64,000 bases of DNA from NCBI RefSeq assembly GCF_029784135.1, contig NC_073746.1, forward strand, positions 114,388,035 through 114,452,034. Direction: 5' to 3'. The position numbers and the translations under genes were made by a program. Below the pieces are notes generated by a model. It searched no databases. It was not told where the DNA came from and was given only the letters and a program-made list of their open reading frames with translations. Source of the stretch: Toxorhynchites rutilus septentrionalis (lineage: Eukaryota; Arthropoda; Insecta; Diptera; Culicidae). The stretch's first letter is position 1; each line of letters starts with the position of its first letter. Below are positions 11,971 through 24,366 of the stretch, piece after piece.

Positions 11971-12248
11971 CGCGGACGGCGCCAGTGGTTGTATGGTTAG
12001 CGTAACAGCCTCACAATCCGATCGGCCTGGGTTCAATCCCAGCTGGCGTCGTTGGGATTTTCTGAGGCGAAAAATCTCTGGTTACGTCTTCCTTCGGAGC
12101 GGAAGTAAAAGAAGTTGGCCCGGCTCATGAGTTGTTGAGTCTGATAGGTAGGAGCAGGTGGAGTCGCCTCCCTGATGTCGGTGATTGGCACTAAAGTGGC
12201 GGAAATAGGCCGACGAAAAATAAGCGAAGATAAAAAAAAAAAAAAAAA
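11971..12248 (+). mobile_element. tRNA-derived SINE with 11-bp target-site duplication
   Basis: A 278-bp element flanked by AAAATGTATGT (11960-11970 and 12249-12259) and ending in a long A-tail. The head contains a tRNA-like promoter: an A-box-like GGTTGTATGGTTAGCG and the B-box GGTTCAATCCC, followed by a non-tRNA body with GTTGGGATTTTCTGAGGCG. Such elements are transcribed by RNA polymerase III and moved by LINE enzymes. It may belong to the Feilai-type SINEs of Aedes, but I cannot confirm the family. It is not a functional tRNA gene. Confidence 0.8.
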
Positions 12249-12773
12249 AAAATGTATGTTCTCGCGAGTTTTTTGAAAAACTGAGTATACAGGAATCTAC
12301 GTTCCTCTTTCATGGACAAATCATAGAACAAAGTTTATCTGTATGTTTTGAAACAGAACTGAAAATACAACATTAATGTTCAAAAGTCGGAACCTGCAAA
12401 AAGACTGGTGTTGTCACGTCACAAAAGTATTGGACTGGAAACAAGCGAATTCAACTGCAAAATATTCTCCAACTGAAGATTCTTGTAGGAAATAAAAAAA
12501 AAATATAAAAAATGTAAATGAAATCAGTTCGTTTTTTATGTTTGCTAAACTGATTTCAATGTTGAGAAAAAATAAATAAATTATCTTTTAGATAACTCGT
12601 CTTACTCAAACCTCTGTAGGGGAAGGAAGTGGGACTATCATCATCATCATCATCATCATATAAATTTTCTCAATTCCACTTAAAAATCGTTTACCATTTG
12701 GAAATCGTGTGATTTATACATGAAAACGAGAAAAAAAACTGTTTCTAGTGAGTCAAACCGTTGTCACGTCACA

Positions 12774-13653
12774 CTGGAATGTTGTTACAAAGAAATCAGC
12801 TAGCACCACAGCGGCTTCATAAGCAATGAAAAACAAACAATGACATCTTTATGTAGAAGCTAAAGGGTCATTTTCGGAAACTTTTGAAGGGCTATTCGGT
12901 TTCAACATTGAGAAAAGTTACAATGAGAAGTAATTAGTTTCACACATACCACTAAGTGAATGTATGCACTAGCATACATGTATCGCTTTGAACGTTTCAT
13001 TTAAAACACAATCAAGGTTTGTTCTTTGGTGTAGAATTTTAAAACCAGCTTTGATGAGCAGTAACGGTAACACTATGTTGAGAAGGCGAAGGATCTCCAG
13101 GTACGTGGAATGAATTGAAAAAGAAGAGGTTACAATCATAACTAAGAAATCCTCAAATCTACGAAAAAAAAAATTTCGAATGGAAGCCAACAGAATCTCT
13201 AATTTCTAAGAAAGTCAAAGAAGATTCATAAACAAGTATCTCGGATAACTTAACGTTCCAAATTGCTCGATTTTTTGCACACAGATCCCAAGCAAAGCCA
13301 CGTGAGTCACAACACACAACACATTTTTCTTTTAATTCTGAATATAATTTCCATATAATTTCCGAAATGAAACCGAAAATTTTTAAATTTTAATTTTCAC
13401 CTAAAATGGATTTTTGAAGTAAGAAACAGATTCTCTTGGCACTATGTTCCACAGAAAATTCTTCACCCTGCACGAGATTTCGAGATTTGTGTGGCAAGAT
13501 ACGCGATTATCAGTCTAAGTAGGAAGAATTTCCTCTGACGGAAACATCCCTCAGTTTGCAGATCCGACATCCACATCACGATTTAAGCGATTAGTTCAGA
13601 GGCCACTTATCACTTGGATACAGGGCCGCATAGATATTGGTGCTCGATCCAAT
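12774..13653. other. AT-rich tract with a short (ATC)n run, no gene
   Basis: Nothing recognisable after the inverted-repeat region. A CAT/ATC trinucleotide run lies just before it, near 12638-12660. Frames are short and without motif. Confidence 0.35.
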
Positions 13654-14117
13654 TGTCACTGGAATAAAACTACCAAAACAACAAAAAACAAGCTTTATTA
13701 TCACAAAGTTTACTTAATTCCTATGTTATCCAGAGTCACAACTTCACGACAACAGCTTTCGCTACAAACTGGAACCCAAAACACTTCCCTATAGCAGCCG
13801 TTCGAACGACAATCACTTCTCTAACTAACTGTGAGAAGTCAACACCCATCGAACCCAAGCGACCTTAAGAGTTCCTCCTTCTCGTCGAATACTTTTCATT
13901 GTCTAACTAGATTGAAATGAAAATGCCCATTTAAGGGGACGCGATCGATTCCGCCACCACAACCGTAAAGATCGCGCTTTGCTGGGTGAGGCAAAACCTG
14001 GCGCCTTTGGAAACCTATAATCGATCTGAATCCGAGCGGCCGACGAACGCTGGGCATTTGAGTTACTACTACGGTTGACGGATAAAGTTTATCGCCCCCG
14101 CACGAATAACTCTAACA
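13654..14117 (-). mobile_element. Possible solo LTR of a retrotransposon
   Basis: On the minus strand a 464-bp segment begins TGTTAGAGTTATTCG and ends CCAGTGACA, the TG...CA form of LTRs, with AATAAA about 45 bp before its end and higher GC than the surroundings. It is preceded by a purine-rich AAGTGGAGGAGCA, like a polypurine tract, and followed by TTGGATCGAGCACC. No matching second LTR, flanking duplication or gag/pol reading frame is seen, so this remains a tentative call. Confidence 0.35.
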
Positions 14118-15888
14118 TCCGATAGTGCTCCTCCACTTGTCGTGATCTGTTGTCACCAGCAAGAGGAAAAGTTCTAAGGTTCCGAAACAGGTTTGAAGCA
14201 TCGGAATGGTATAAATATAGTGTTGTTTACGATCGATACGTGCTAGGTTTTTTTTCTACGATTCTTGAAACGATTCTCATTGTTGTTTCATAAGTCAGAT
14301 TATTATACATCAACGTGCGAACTTCAAACAACTAAGAAAATGCGAAAGCGTATGTAACGCTCAAAATTTTTCAATTAAATTAAAGTGGGTTCCAAAAGCG
14401 CTAACTCTTCATTATGCAAATATTAGACAGAATATATAAACAGACGCTTCGCCAGAAATTACCACCATTAATCCACAAAGCCAGCGGGACTGGAGGCGTT
14501 CTATCGTCACCGTCAACACCACAGAAGTGGCACGAGTATCGCACGAGGCAACGCTTTTTTGAACTAAATTAATCTTCCATCAAGAGTGACAAACCCATTT
14601 CCGAAATGTTTTCACCGTGATACTGCGAACTCCAGGGTCACACTGTCAAAAGTTAAAGCGATAATCATTTGTCATCGCGGATTCGCACAGTGCGAAAACA
14701 AATAGAACGATACGGATGGAGGAATTTCTAATCAAAGTTTCGGAATATAGCAAATTTTCGCACTGCTGAAGCGTGTCAAAGTTGAAATCTTTGTGTTGGA
14801 ACAAAAGGGGCTTGAATGTTATCGGTTATCTTCTCAATACGGGAATGTAGTTCTGCGAAAACGCTGTTAGTTCCGATCAAAGCGCCTCCCGTTTTGATCC
14901 CATATTCCAGCTGGGAGGCCGGCGATGTTCGCAGCTCATTAATTATTCATCATCGGGTAGCTTTTTGTATTGTTAGAAATTCTCACTCATCATCAGTGCC
15001 AGATCCGACAGCCATGTGATCTAATGCGTAAGGCATCGGATTACAACATTTCGACCCGAGCTAGAAGCTAGATAAAGTTAGTATTTAAAAGAAAAAAAAA
15101 ACAATGTGCAAGTACATCTCGGTATTCCGAACGGGTTACCATAGATGGCACTGCCCCGATGACCAAAAGGGGGGACAGCTCAGTGCAGTGGAACAACAAC
15201 GCGCGCGCGCTCAACCATTTATCTCAAATGGGATACATCGCGCTCCTCATTCCCCATATGGGCCCCAGATCGAATCTCACAAAGTTGGAAGGTTGGGAGG
15301 GCGAAAATGCTAAACAGTTTCGCCTGTGTACTAATATTGACTTACGGCCAGGCGATGGGAGCGAGCGTGTGTCATTCGACATTACTCATCTTTTCGATTG
15401 ATACCGGACGAAGGTGATGTGTGTGTGTGTGTGTGTGTGTGTGTTTCGATTACCGGTTGGCCACGAGAGAAATAACGCGCTTGGGACTTCGAAGAATAAT
15501 CACACGTGACTGTCTCAGTTACTGAGTATGGTTGAACAGGTGCAATGCTTGTTTCAACAGAGGAATAGTACTTGGAATGGTAGCAAAACAATGTCAGAAG
15601 TGAGCTTTGAGTTCGGTAAAATAGGCTTTCTCTACTTACATTTAGATGGACTGTGGTAAGACAGACAATGTGGGTAGGATGGACATATTGCTGGTACGAA
15701 TATTTAACTGTTGAATTTCACATTTTTTGATGAGACCTTCTGACATATAATAGAAAATCTTATGGTTTTGGTAATAGTTTTCGTCGAAACGAAAAAAAAA
15801 ATTATGGGAAAGGAATCCAGATTTGCCTGAAAGATGTGTGGAATGTGAAGAATCAAACGGAAAAAATATTTTGAGGCCCACCTGGAAA
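14118..15888. other. Mostly unique intron-like sequence with a (GT)n run
   Basis: A moderate-GC stretch without a convincing gene. A pure GT dinucleotide run lies at about 15417-15444. Around 14414-14450, ATGCAAAT is followed by ATATATAAACAGAC, which resembles a small promoter but precedes no credible coding frame. The remainder shows nothing I recognise. Confidence 0.35.
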
Positions 15889-16137
15889 CTACACTCTGTC
15901 CAACTTCTATAAGACCAGGTGATCTTGCTGCTTTGTGTCATTGTAAACAAACAATTCTACAATTTATATTCTAGTGTGTAGGTATTGGTGACTACCATAC
16001 ACTGCATGATTTCCATATGTGTGTATGGAAGCGCTGAGCATAAAAACGAATGTTTTCGTTTTTTTCAACTGTCAAGTTTCTATAAGACTAGTTACATTTG
16101 CCGTTGTTGTAGTTGTTTTGATCAATCAATCTTGAAA

Positions 16138-17510
16138 ATGCCAAAGGGAAAAGTACTCACGGAGAGAGAAGAAAGACAAATCGATGCATTTCACCAAGAA
16201 AACGTTGATATCAGAGAAATTGCTCGTCGAATTGGGCAATCCCATCCAGTAGTGCTCAATTATTTGGCGAATCCTGTAGGATACGGTAAAAAGGAGAGAG
16301 CTCCACGTAAATACAAGCTCGCTGACCGGGATATGCGGGAAATAGTTAGTACAGCTTCGAATACCTCAAAATCGCCTATGCAAATGAAGCAATATTTCAA
16401 CTTCTCTACTACTCGGGTGACAATTCGTCAAATTTTGGTAAAAAATTCTCACATAAAGAGGGTTTAAAAGGTTAAAGCTCCTCATCTTAAACCATATCAC
16501 ATCGGAAGACGTCTGAGTTTTGCCATAGCTCACATGAACCGACAGTGGGACATGGTATTTATTTTTTTTTTTCCAAAATATATATTTTTATCAAGGCTCA
16601 TATGGCGTTAGCCTCACGGGGCCGGGAGTTCAATACTTTGACAATTTTTCTTATTATCTATGTTAGTAATATGTAACCGATTACTCGCGGTTGGCTCGAG
16701 GTTAGTATTACAAGTGTTTTCGTAATTCGGATGTTGCTGTCTCCAATGCTCTGTACGTGTACCCGACACGGGATACTTCCTATTGGGATGCAGCTGACCC
16801 TTAATCAGCAACGCCCCCCTAGTCTGTACCTCATATCTAGCGTGGTGCGTCTTTCTCGACTCGAGGAATCCAGGATAGAATGGTCACTAACCGGCGCAAT
16901 CATCAGTTCATGTAGAGTTGTCATGAGCGGTACAACCTTTGGCTCTTGTTGAATGATCAGTGGACTGCACAACCTTTGGCCCGTGTATCTGTAAAGAGTG
17001 TGTGTATGTATTGCCGCGACTAAGTAAAAGTTTATCGATCGGATAGGACATGGTATGTTGTGACAAAGAATGTTTCCAAAAGAATACATTTTGCTATATA
17101 CCGTAACGAAAAGTTCTTCAATGTATAGGTTATCTTCAATGACGAAAAAAAGTTCAAGTTGGATGTTCAAGGGTTTCAACGGGTACTGGCGTGATTTACG
17201 GAAGAAGGAACAGTATTTTTTAACCAGGAATTTTGGTGGAGGCTCGTGCATGGTTTGGGCGGGATTCTGTGCAACCGGAAAGCTCAAGATAGCTTTCACA
17301 TCATTCAAGGATTACACACATGTTCTGGAATCACATTCCAGCAAAACAATGCTACTATTCATACCAGCAAGGAAACTAAGCAATGAATTGAGGACCAAAA
17401 ACTTATTTTTTTTGGACTGGCCGACTTGCTCTCCAGACTTGAATCCGGTTGAAAGCCTTAGGGAGATCCTTGTACGCAGAATCTACAATGAGGGCGTTTT
17501 GAATTTTTAA
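16138..17510 (+). pseudogene. Tc1-type transposase, split and frameshifted
   Basis: It starts at ATG 16138 with a basic, helix-turn-helix-rich N-terminus (residues ~1-50, LTEREERQIDAF and IREIARRIGQS) and a second domain to residue 109 (RVTIRQILVKN), then an early stop. After the LINE insertion the catalytic part resumes in broken frames: remains of FNDEKKF (first D), QQNNATIHTS where the family has QDNAPIH (second D replaced by N), and WPTCSPDLNPVESL (E region). Several stops and frame changes follow. It cannot encode an active enzyme. The family normally has about 340 residues and a DD34E triad. Confidence 0.75.
16559..17045 (-). mobile_element. 5'-truncated LINE tail inside the Tc1 transposase
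   Basis: A 487-bp insertion flanked by GGACATGGTAT (16548-16558 and 17046-17056). A T-run at its left edge is the poly(A) of a minus-strand insert. It carries CTCGAGCCAACCGCGAGTAA, shared with the insert at 4793-5094, so both come from the same LINE 3' region or a SINE using it. It disrupts the transposase and therefore postdates the Tc1 insertion. Confidence 0.8.
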
Positions 17511-17723
17511 TTGATAATACTTATGGAAGTGGTCTTATTGAAACTGGACAGCTGAAATTAGCATATTTAAGCACAATAAATACAACTCTTTTGAACGAAA
17601 TTGACGTTAAATATACTTTGTTCTAAGCATTCAACAATGTATGAATGTACATTGTTGAAATTCTAACTGTTTGTGTTGCAACGAAATAGAATCAGGGTGG
17701 TCTTATAGAAGTTGGACAGAGTG

Positions 17724-18599
17724 AATGTGTATTCTTTATCGAAAAAACGGTGATGACAGTTAACATCAAAGTGATGTACGGAATTTATCAATAGGTAGAA
17801 TCTTTGTTGACTGAAAACTGGCGATGATTTAAATAGTCACACTGATGGGGTAAGACGAGTAGTTGCTAGCGTGGAAAAGGCGAATCGTGAAGCGCTAGGA
17901 AGTTAGATAGCATCCCACTCGCGCTCTTCGTCTACTCACATTTCAGTTTCTGAACGAAGAAATAGAGAGAGAAAATATAATTATTCCACTTGCGAATTAT
18001 TCTACGCTGCATGTATTGCACTAAATGTCCGTCCTGACTCTAGCAACTACCCGTTCTACTCGCTCTATGAAAAGTGCTCGGATTTTCGGCCTTTTTATGT
18101 TCTTGAAAAAAAAACCGAAACACTGTTTTTGTGGAATATTTTACCAATTAGTTTGCAAAACAGTGTATGAAAAAACTGTGTTTGAGCTGTTCCAATTGTT
18201 TCCGGAGTTCTTCTTACACTGACGCTGAATTTTCCGTCTGGTTCGGACCAGCAGTGGATTTTTTAAATTTTGTTAATTTTATTGTATAGTTCAAACGATT
18301 TTCTGAAAATTAAAAGTTATTGTAAAAAACTAAAATCATCAGTTGAAAGATAATTGTAGTTAAAAAAGGTTTTGTTTTTCAGCTATCTTCTATTCGGTTA
18401 TTCGCACCCAACCCTAATCCAAATTATTCTCACGTCGCCTTGGTGGCCGAATCGACTGTGACAAACATTATTAAAGTGTTTGAGAAACAGCTGACGACTG
18501 CTAGGAAGTCATGATCAGGAGAAAACTGCGGCGACCGGAAGAAGAGTGTTTTTATCCTAATCATTCTATCAGATATGTCGGAAATATCACACAAATAAT
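17724..18599. other. AT-rich tract, nothing recognised
   Basis: About 870 bp without a supported gene. A short stretch near 18330-18360 resembles the arm of the inverted repeat at 10030. Confidence 0.3.
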
Positions 18600-18609
18600 T
18601 GTGTAAAAG

Positions 18610-18880
18610 TGCTCCTGTGGTCGAGTAATTAGCGTCACACCTAACTTGACGGGGGTTCGGGTTCGATTCCCGTTCTGGTCGGGGAATTTTTCGTCAAAGA
18701 AATTTCCTCCGACTTGCACTGTGGTCACTCGTATTCTAGAGCTTGCCACTCAGAATGCATTAAAGGCGTATTATTTGGCATAAAAATCTCAACTAAGCAC
18801 TAATAAAAATGACGCAAGTAATACTACGTCGAGACGGTGAAGTTCCTCTACGAACGTTAGTACCAAACAAGAAGAAGAAC
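18610..18880 (+). mobile_element. tRNA-derived SINE, copy 1
   Basis: A 271-bp element flanked by TGTGTAAAAG (18600-18609) and TGTGTGAAAG (18881-18890). It has a tRNA-like head (TGCTCCTGTGGTCGAGTAAT as A-box region, GGTTCGATTCCC as B-box), a conserved body, and a 3' end of AAGAAGAAGAA. It is the same family as the minus-strand copy at 29536-29809. The A-box is slightly decayed relative to that copy. Confidence 0.85.
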
Positions 18881-19113
18881 TGTGTGAAAGAACCAAGTAA
18901 TGAGCCAAAGCAAAAGCACCTAGTTAGGTCATAAAATTCAAGTCCAAGTGTGATTACGTTAATATTAACGATGAAACATACATCAAGGTGGATCCCAAGC
19001 AGCTCTCACATCAAGAGTTAACACGGCTATCAGAAAAGAGGTTCAAGATACATACATAGGATACTGCAGTCATAAGCAGAAAAAGTTGTGGCAATACTAG
19101 ATATACTGAAAAT

Positions 19114-19798
<685 letters not shown>

Positions 19799-21209
19799 AA
19801 CATATGATCGGAAGTTGTACAGCTAGCTTTAAACTAAGTACCAAGTTTAGATTCATTCATTTTTTGTTTATGCTTTCAAGGCTTTAAACATTCGCCTCTT
19901 TGGACTCATGGATGGTGGAATTTTGCGGTCTAAAAGTTCTCTTAGCTACAGTTCAAGAATGTTGGAAAATTTCAAGTAAAGCGAATAATTTCCAACAACG
20001 GACTAAAACAATGTACGGGCAGCATTGAAGTGTACGTGAAGTATTAATTACATTTGATCAGATATTACTACTAGTTATACAAATTGATGAGCATTGATGG
20101 GTCCAAGCAACAAACAGGCTATGGACCCAAAGATGTACCAGATGTACCAGGGATTCCTGAAAATGCTGCAAGGTCTGAACAACCTCGTCGAATTGCGTGA
20201 AAGAACGTTCTATTGTGACTATTGCGAGTGACTTGATTTACGAGTTCTTTTTTTTCACGAACTATCGATGATGATGTCAACAATTCCAGGATTAACTCGC
20301 GAGTACAATCGTGATGTAAAAATTTCCAGCCTACAGCCGTGAGATACTTCAATGGTGTCGCGGTATACACACAATAATCATCAAGCAAAACGATCCAACT
20401 TCTCTCCGTTTATACACGCTCTGCTGATTTGGACCAAGAAAGATCGGACTATTCGTGCTATTAATAACACAACAATGGAAGCCTTATTTCAATTGTCCAA
20501 CTGTGTTGCGCTCTCTCTAACGAACCACCTTAAATGTGTGCGTTCGCCCATCTCTGTGGCAGAGCATCTTAAAATGCATCAGAAATGAAAAGAAGGTGGA
20601 ATAAGATGGTCGCTCATGTTGGACAACGAAGTGTCTTAAATATGATCCGATTAACACGAATTGTTCGCAATTTCGTCAAAACCACATCGGAATATTTTTA
20701 TGGATGCTTTCCTTGAGAGTGTAATCGATAATCTTTATAAAACGTTTTTATGGTTCCAGATTCTGACTCGATTGGCTAGAGCTTTGGAGTGATTCCATTT
20801 GAATTCGAAGGTCGATTTTTTTAAATTTTTTGCTTTGGCTCAAATTTTGCAGACGCATTCTCTATGATCAAAAGGGACAATTTGCATAATTGGTTTTCCA
20901 TTTTGGCTCTAGCCTTACTTTTGAGAAGGGTCTGAACAAAAAATGCTTGAAAATGTTCAATGTTTTCCTCCACTTCCTCCACAAGTTTTGATCTTCGACC
21001 TGAACATTTTTTCGCTTTCTTAAATCGATTTAAATATATTTCACAAGTCTACTGTATTCATTATTCGTGATTTTATTATTTTTTATACTCAAACATCGCT
21101 GTCAAAAATTATCTGTTTTTTAGGAAAAAATACTTCTAATTACATTCGGAAAACATTCGAAAACGACCAAAAGTTGAGAGTTTTCAGTAAATTTTATTTC
21201 AAAATCACT
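19799..21209. other. Unique-looking tract, no gene supported
   Basis: Short frames without motifs. A small ATGTACCAG duplication occurs near 20131-20150. No terminal repeats seen. Confidence 0.3.
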
Positions 21210-21945
21210 GATTCTTATGGACTCGGGAACTACTGAACCGATCGACATGAAAATTGGTATGTGGGGGTTTTTAGGGCCGGGGAAGGTTTTCATGATAGTT
21301 TGAGACCCCTCTCCCTCTAAGGGGGGGCTGCCATACAAAAGAAACACAAATTTCTACATTACTCGAGAAATAATTAAACAAATGAAACGAAATTTGGCAC
21401 GTGGAGGTTTTAGGGTACAATAAATGTATCTGTGGTGGTTAGACACTCCACCCCCCTCTCTAAGGGGGGGCTGCCATACAAGTGAAACACAAGTTTCTGC
21501 ATTACTCGACAATTAATCAAGCAAACGAAACCAAATTTGGTATGTGAAGATTTTAGAAGGCATGAAACGTTTCTATGGTGAATAGACACTCCTCCCCCCT
21601 CTCTAAGGGGAGAAGATGGGAGGGATCTGTCTTTATTCTATCATATTTTCTGTATCAAACATTTATTCCATGTAACGGAGAAATATGTTATTTGCAAGTG
21701 GTTGAAAAATCTTGAACGAGAATTGTTTCTGCAAACAATCTGATATTATAATGATGAGTTTTGCGAGAAGTACTAGGAAATTTTTAGTAAAAGGTAAATT
21801 CAACGGGGTCGATTAAAAAATCAATCAATGAACAGTTCTGCGATTGAACTCATGAACTTGCGCTTAGTAAGAAATCGTGAATGTTTGAAGGTATTGATAA
21901 CAAAAAACAAATTTTGGGCGGGACGAAGTTTGCCGGGTCAGCTAG
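21210..21945 (+). mobile_element. Helitron-like element, 5'-truncated, with internal tandem units
   Basis: It starts within the family at GATTCTTATGGACTCGG and ends GCCGGGTCAGCTAG followed by T. The interior has about three ~130-bp related units, each carrying CTGCCATACAA, AAATTTCTGCATTACTCGA, a GGTATGTGGAGGTTTT-like phrase and CCTCCCCCCTCTC. The same units form the fragment at 29050-29888. It has no coding region, so it would depend on a Rep/helicase supplied elsewhere. Confidence 0.6.
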
Positions 21946-23787
21946 TTTGATATAAAAAAAATCAAAAACACATTTTTTGAGAAAATTGAGTTTTAAGTGT
22001 TATTTCCGAAACAAAATAAAAATGAAACTGTTTCTTCAACAGTGCATATTTTCTCCATATAGCCTCAATAATAACCTAAAACATTGCGGAGGACACCAAA
22101 GCAATCGGACCAACCGTTCCTAAGTTTTTTTTTTTAATTTTTCAAGCAACTTTTGTTAAGACCCCTTCTCCAAAGCAAATCGAAATGGAAGACCGATGAT
22201 ACGAACTGTTCTTTTTTGCCATAAAGAATTCGTCTGAAAAATTTGAGCCAAATAAAAAAAAATCCCAAAAAAAAATTAAGAGGAAAAGCGTCATTTGCAG
22301 TGGAGCAGCTCCTTGCTAGTGCGATGTTTCTATGCAAATCTCTCAAACGATAACGCTGAATATTATAAGCTTTTGTCGCAAGGGTTCAGGTCATCAGGTG
22401 GTCGTGATTTAACAACATACAGTCCTATAAAAATATCGAGTACGTCGTGGTAGCTCAGTTAATTATTTTTTCACGAGACCTCTGTTTTCACAGATTGCAT
22501 TACGCAATGTGTCTACTAAGTTTCGGGAATGAACTTGAAAAAAAGTTATTTTAATATTTGTTTAATTTAACATTTAAAGCAGTTTCCTCTAGCTCAACGG
22601 CGATTCGAATGCGTGTTCTAGCACATTCCGAGAAATGACGTTTAAATCTTCGGTTAGAGTTGTTCGAATTCCTCTGAAAAGCTTTTTGATTTTGCCCTAA
22701 ATTTAGAGAAAAGAGAATGATTACAGCTGATGATTTAGGACATAGACGCAAAAATTTACCCACAATCAGTGACTTAAGTGACAGTGAGTGAAATAATATT
22801 CTCCAGTAACCATTTGGCCGGATTAAAAAAACTTCTTAGCTAGCACCAGTTCGTTACACTGTGTATTGTATAATGTAATCTTCTGTTATGGAATTTTCTA
22901 AAGCAACCCTTATCAATGATATATAGTCGTTCACCGCTTTCTACTGCTTTCAGACAATTTGTGGATTCCCTTTTCTTTTTTTTTGTTTTGTTTCTTGCTT
23001 CCTAGAGTGAATTTATCCAGTTTTTGACGCTCTGTTCGGGAGTGAAGAGTATCCAGGTGAGGGCGCTCTTAATCTGGTACGGCAACTTAAGACCGAGCGT
23101 TGTAATGGTGGGACCCAATCTCTTGATTTCTGTATGAAAGATCTTTTTTTGAAAGCTTGAAAATTGCGACTTGAATCCCGCTCTGCTTTTTCTGGGAAAA
23201 GTGCTTCAACAGTGAGTCCAATCTTGGAAAATCGAAAAACTCGCGATATTTGTATTAGAAATACCAGTTTATGCCGAAACAACGGAAAAATATTTGACTT
23301 TGCTATTTAATCCTCAACCCGGTAAATGTACTTTGTACACCTAATTTGGTAAATTGAAAGAAATTGGGAGAAGATGACGAAATCAATTTTTTTTTATCTG
23401 AAGATTTCGGGTTGGATACTCTGAATTCATAGCTTATCAGCGATAAAAAAGTTGGCGATAGTTCAAATAATTAGATCACTCATGCATTTCATTTGTCCCA
23501 TATGTCCTATATACAAACTATCGAAAAATGTATAATTTGTGCTGATCTTCGAAGCAAACATAATTTTGTAATAACACACTAAACAGCAGGAAGTGAACAG
23601 AATAACAACTGAAACGGATTGATAGGTATGTGCATCATTGTAAAAACCTTTTTTTATTTCCAACAACATTTTGTACCATTTGTTGTTAGTTGTTTTTTAG
23701 TAAACTGGGATACCCGATTGAACTATCATAATTCGAGCGATTGCAATACATTGTAAAATAATTGAAAACACGGAAGATAGTTCCTAC
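21946..23787. other. Intron downstream of the last visible CLIP-190 exon
   Basis: No further exon or recognisable element. Frames of up to 89 codons on the minus strand show no CLIP-like coiled coil. Confidence 0.35.
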
Positions 23788-23844
23788 CTGTAGCGAGAAC
23801 GAAGCTTTCGGCGTCGAAGGCACTGTGCTGACCGATGATTTTCT
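23788..23844 (-). CDS. CLIP-190: CLIP-190 short Ser-rich exon after CAP-Gly 2
   Basis: A 57-nt exon with a strong acceptor (CTTGTTTTTGCAG) and donor (CTACAG before GTAGGAAC). It encodes RKSSVSTVPSTPKASFSLQ in phase 0 at both ends. It continues the Ser/Thr-rich stretch and would lead into the coiled coil of CLIP proteins. It lies 268 bp downstream of the previous exon on the transcript. I find no further exon down to position 1, so the following intron is at least 23.7 kb, or further small exons were missed. Confidence 0.75.
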
Positions 23845-24112
23845 CTGCAAAAACAAGCGTTACGAGGGGTGAACCGGGTGGTGTTACATAGTTATATAGG
23901 ATAGATGTTAGAGCAAATCAGAATCGGAACAAAGAAAGATTAAAATGAATTAGCGGGTCGTGTTTAGGAGAAAAAATCAAATGAAAAACGTCTTTCGCAA
24001 ACGAGCAAATCGCAACACAGAAGCGCTAAAACACTTTGTAGAAGTTCCATGCAAGTTGGTGGGTTCGAAGGTGTGACAAGCTGGGTGGCTGCTACCAAGC
24101 CTCGAGCGATAC

Positions 24113-24290
24113 CTGCGCGCTCATACGAAGTCTAGAGGTGGCCGTGGTTGCGATTGAGCTCATCGTTCCCACCGATGTGAGGGATTCCTTCGAGCCCGAT
24201 CGGGATAGGCGTGTTTTCCGGGAAGACGGTGAGAGTGTAACCTTGGCAATCGGGACAAATATGCCGTACTTGGATGGGCACTCGAAATAC
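24113..24290 (-). CDS. CLIP-190: CLIP-190 exon with end of CAP-Gly domain 2 and Ser-rich tail
   Basis: A 178-nt exon with acceptor TATCTCACAG and donor GCGCAG before GTATCGC. It completes the second CAP-Gly domain (YFECPSKYGIFVPIAKVTLS) and continues into a basic, Ser/Thr-rich segment (RKTRLSRSGSKESLTS). In CLIP-170 the region just after CAP-Gly 2 is a serine-rich, phosphorylated segment that adds microtubule affinity; the sequence here fits that description. The frame ends at a codon boundary (Gln), so the exon leaves in phase 0. The intron to the previous exon is 76 bp. Confidence 0.9.
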
Positions 24291-24366
24291 CTGTGAGATA
24301 TATGGTGAGAATTTTATAGTTAATTGTTTAGAGCAATATAACTTTTAGTGGAGTGAAAATGCTTAC

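Larger units (their letters stand above)
9751..12773. repeat. Inverted-repeat region with recurring GTTGTCACGTCACA motif
   Basis: The sequence around 9950-10065 matches the reverse complement of about 12440-12760: TCAGTTGGAGAATAATT against AATATTCTCCAACTGAAG, and CGACTCACTACAAACA against TGTTTCTAGTGAGTCAA. The 14-bp motif GTTGTCACGTCACA occurs at 9751, 11932, 12410 and 12760, inverted at 11885, and with one change at 9917. The interior has a perfect hairpin at about 10774-10820 and roughly 110-bp near-repeats between 10680 and 10950. It looks like a degraded transposon, type unknown, with a SINE nested inside. Confidence 0.5.
15892..17723 (+). mobile_element. Tc1-like transposon with IR/DR-type ends, inactivated
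   Basis: The outer ends are CACTCTGTCCAACTTCTATA at 15892 and its inverse at 17704-17723, next to TA on the left and AA on the right. A second, inner pair (CTGTCAAGTTTCTATAAGAC near 16070 and its inverse near 17528-17550) gives two transposase-binding-like repeats at each end, the inverted-repeat/direct-repeat plan known from Sleeping Beauty, Paris and S elements. A LINE tail interrupts the transposase at 16559-17045. Confidence 0.75.

Noticed and set aside
12003..12060. tRNA gene
   Set aside because: The tRNA-like boxes head a 278-bp A-tailed element with a target duplication. It is a SINE, as are the similar hits at 18615, 29750 and 54000.
14414..14460. ATGCAAAT plus TATATAAA promoter-like cluster
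   Set aside because: No coding frame or transcript unit downstream; common words in AT-rich DNA.
24104..24112. Extending the CAP-Gly 2 exon through the GTATCGC donor
   Set aside because: The donor is well placed and the next exon continues in phase 0; reading on adds no family-like sequence.
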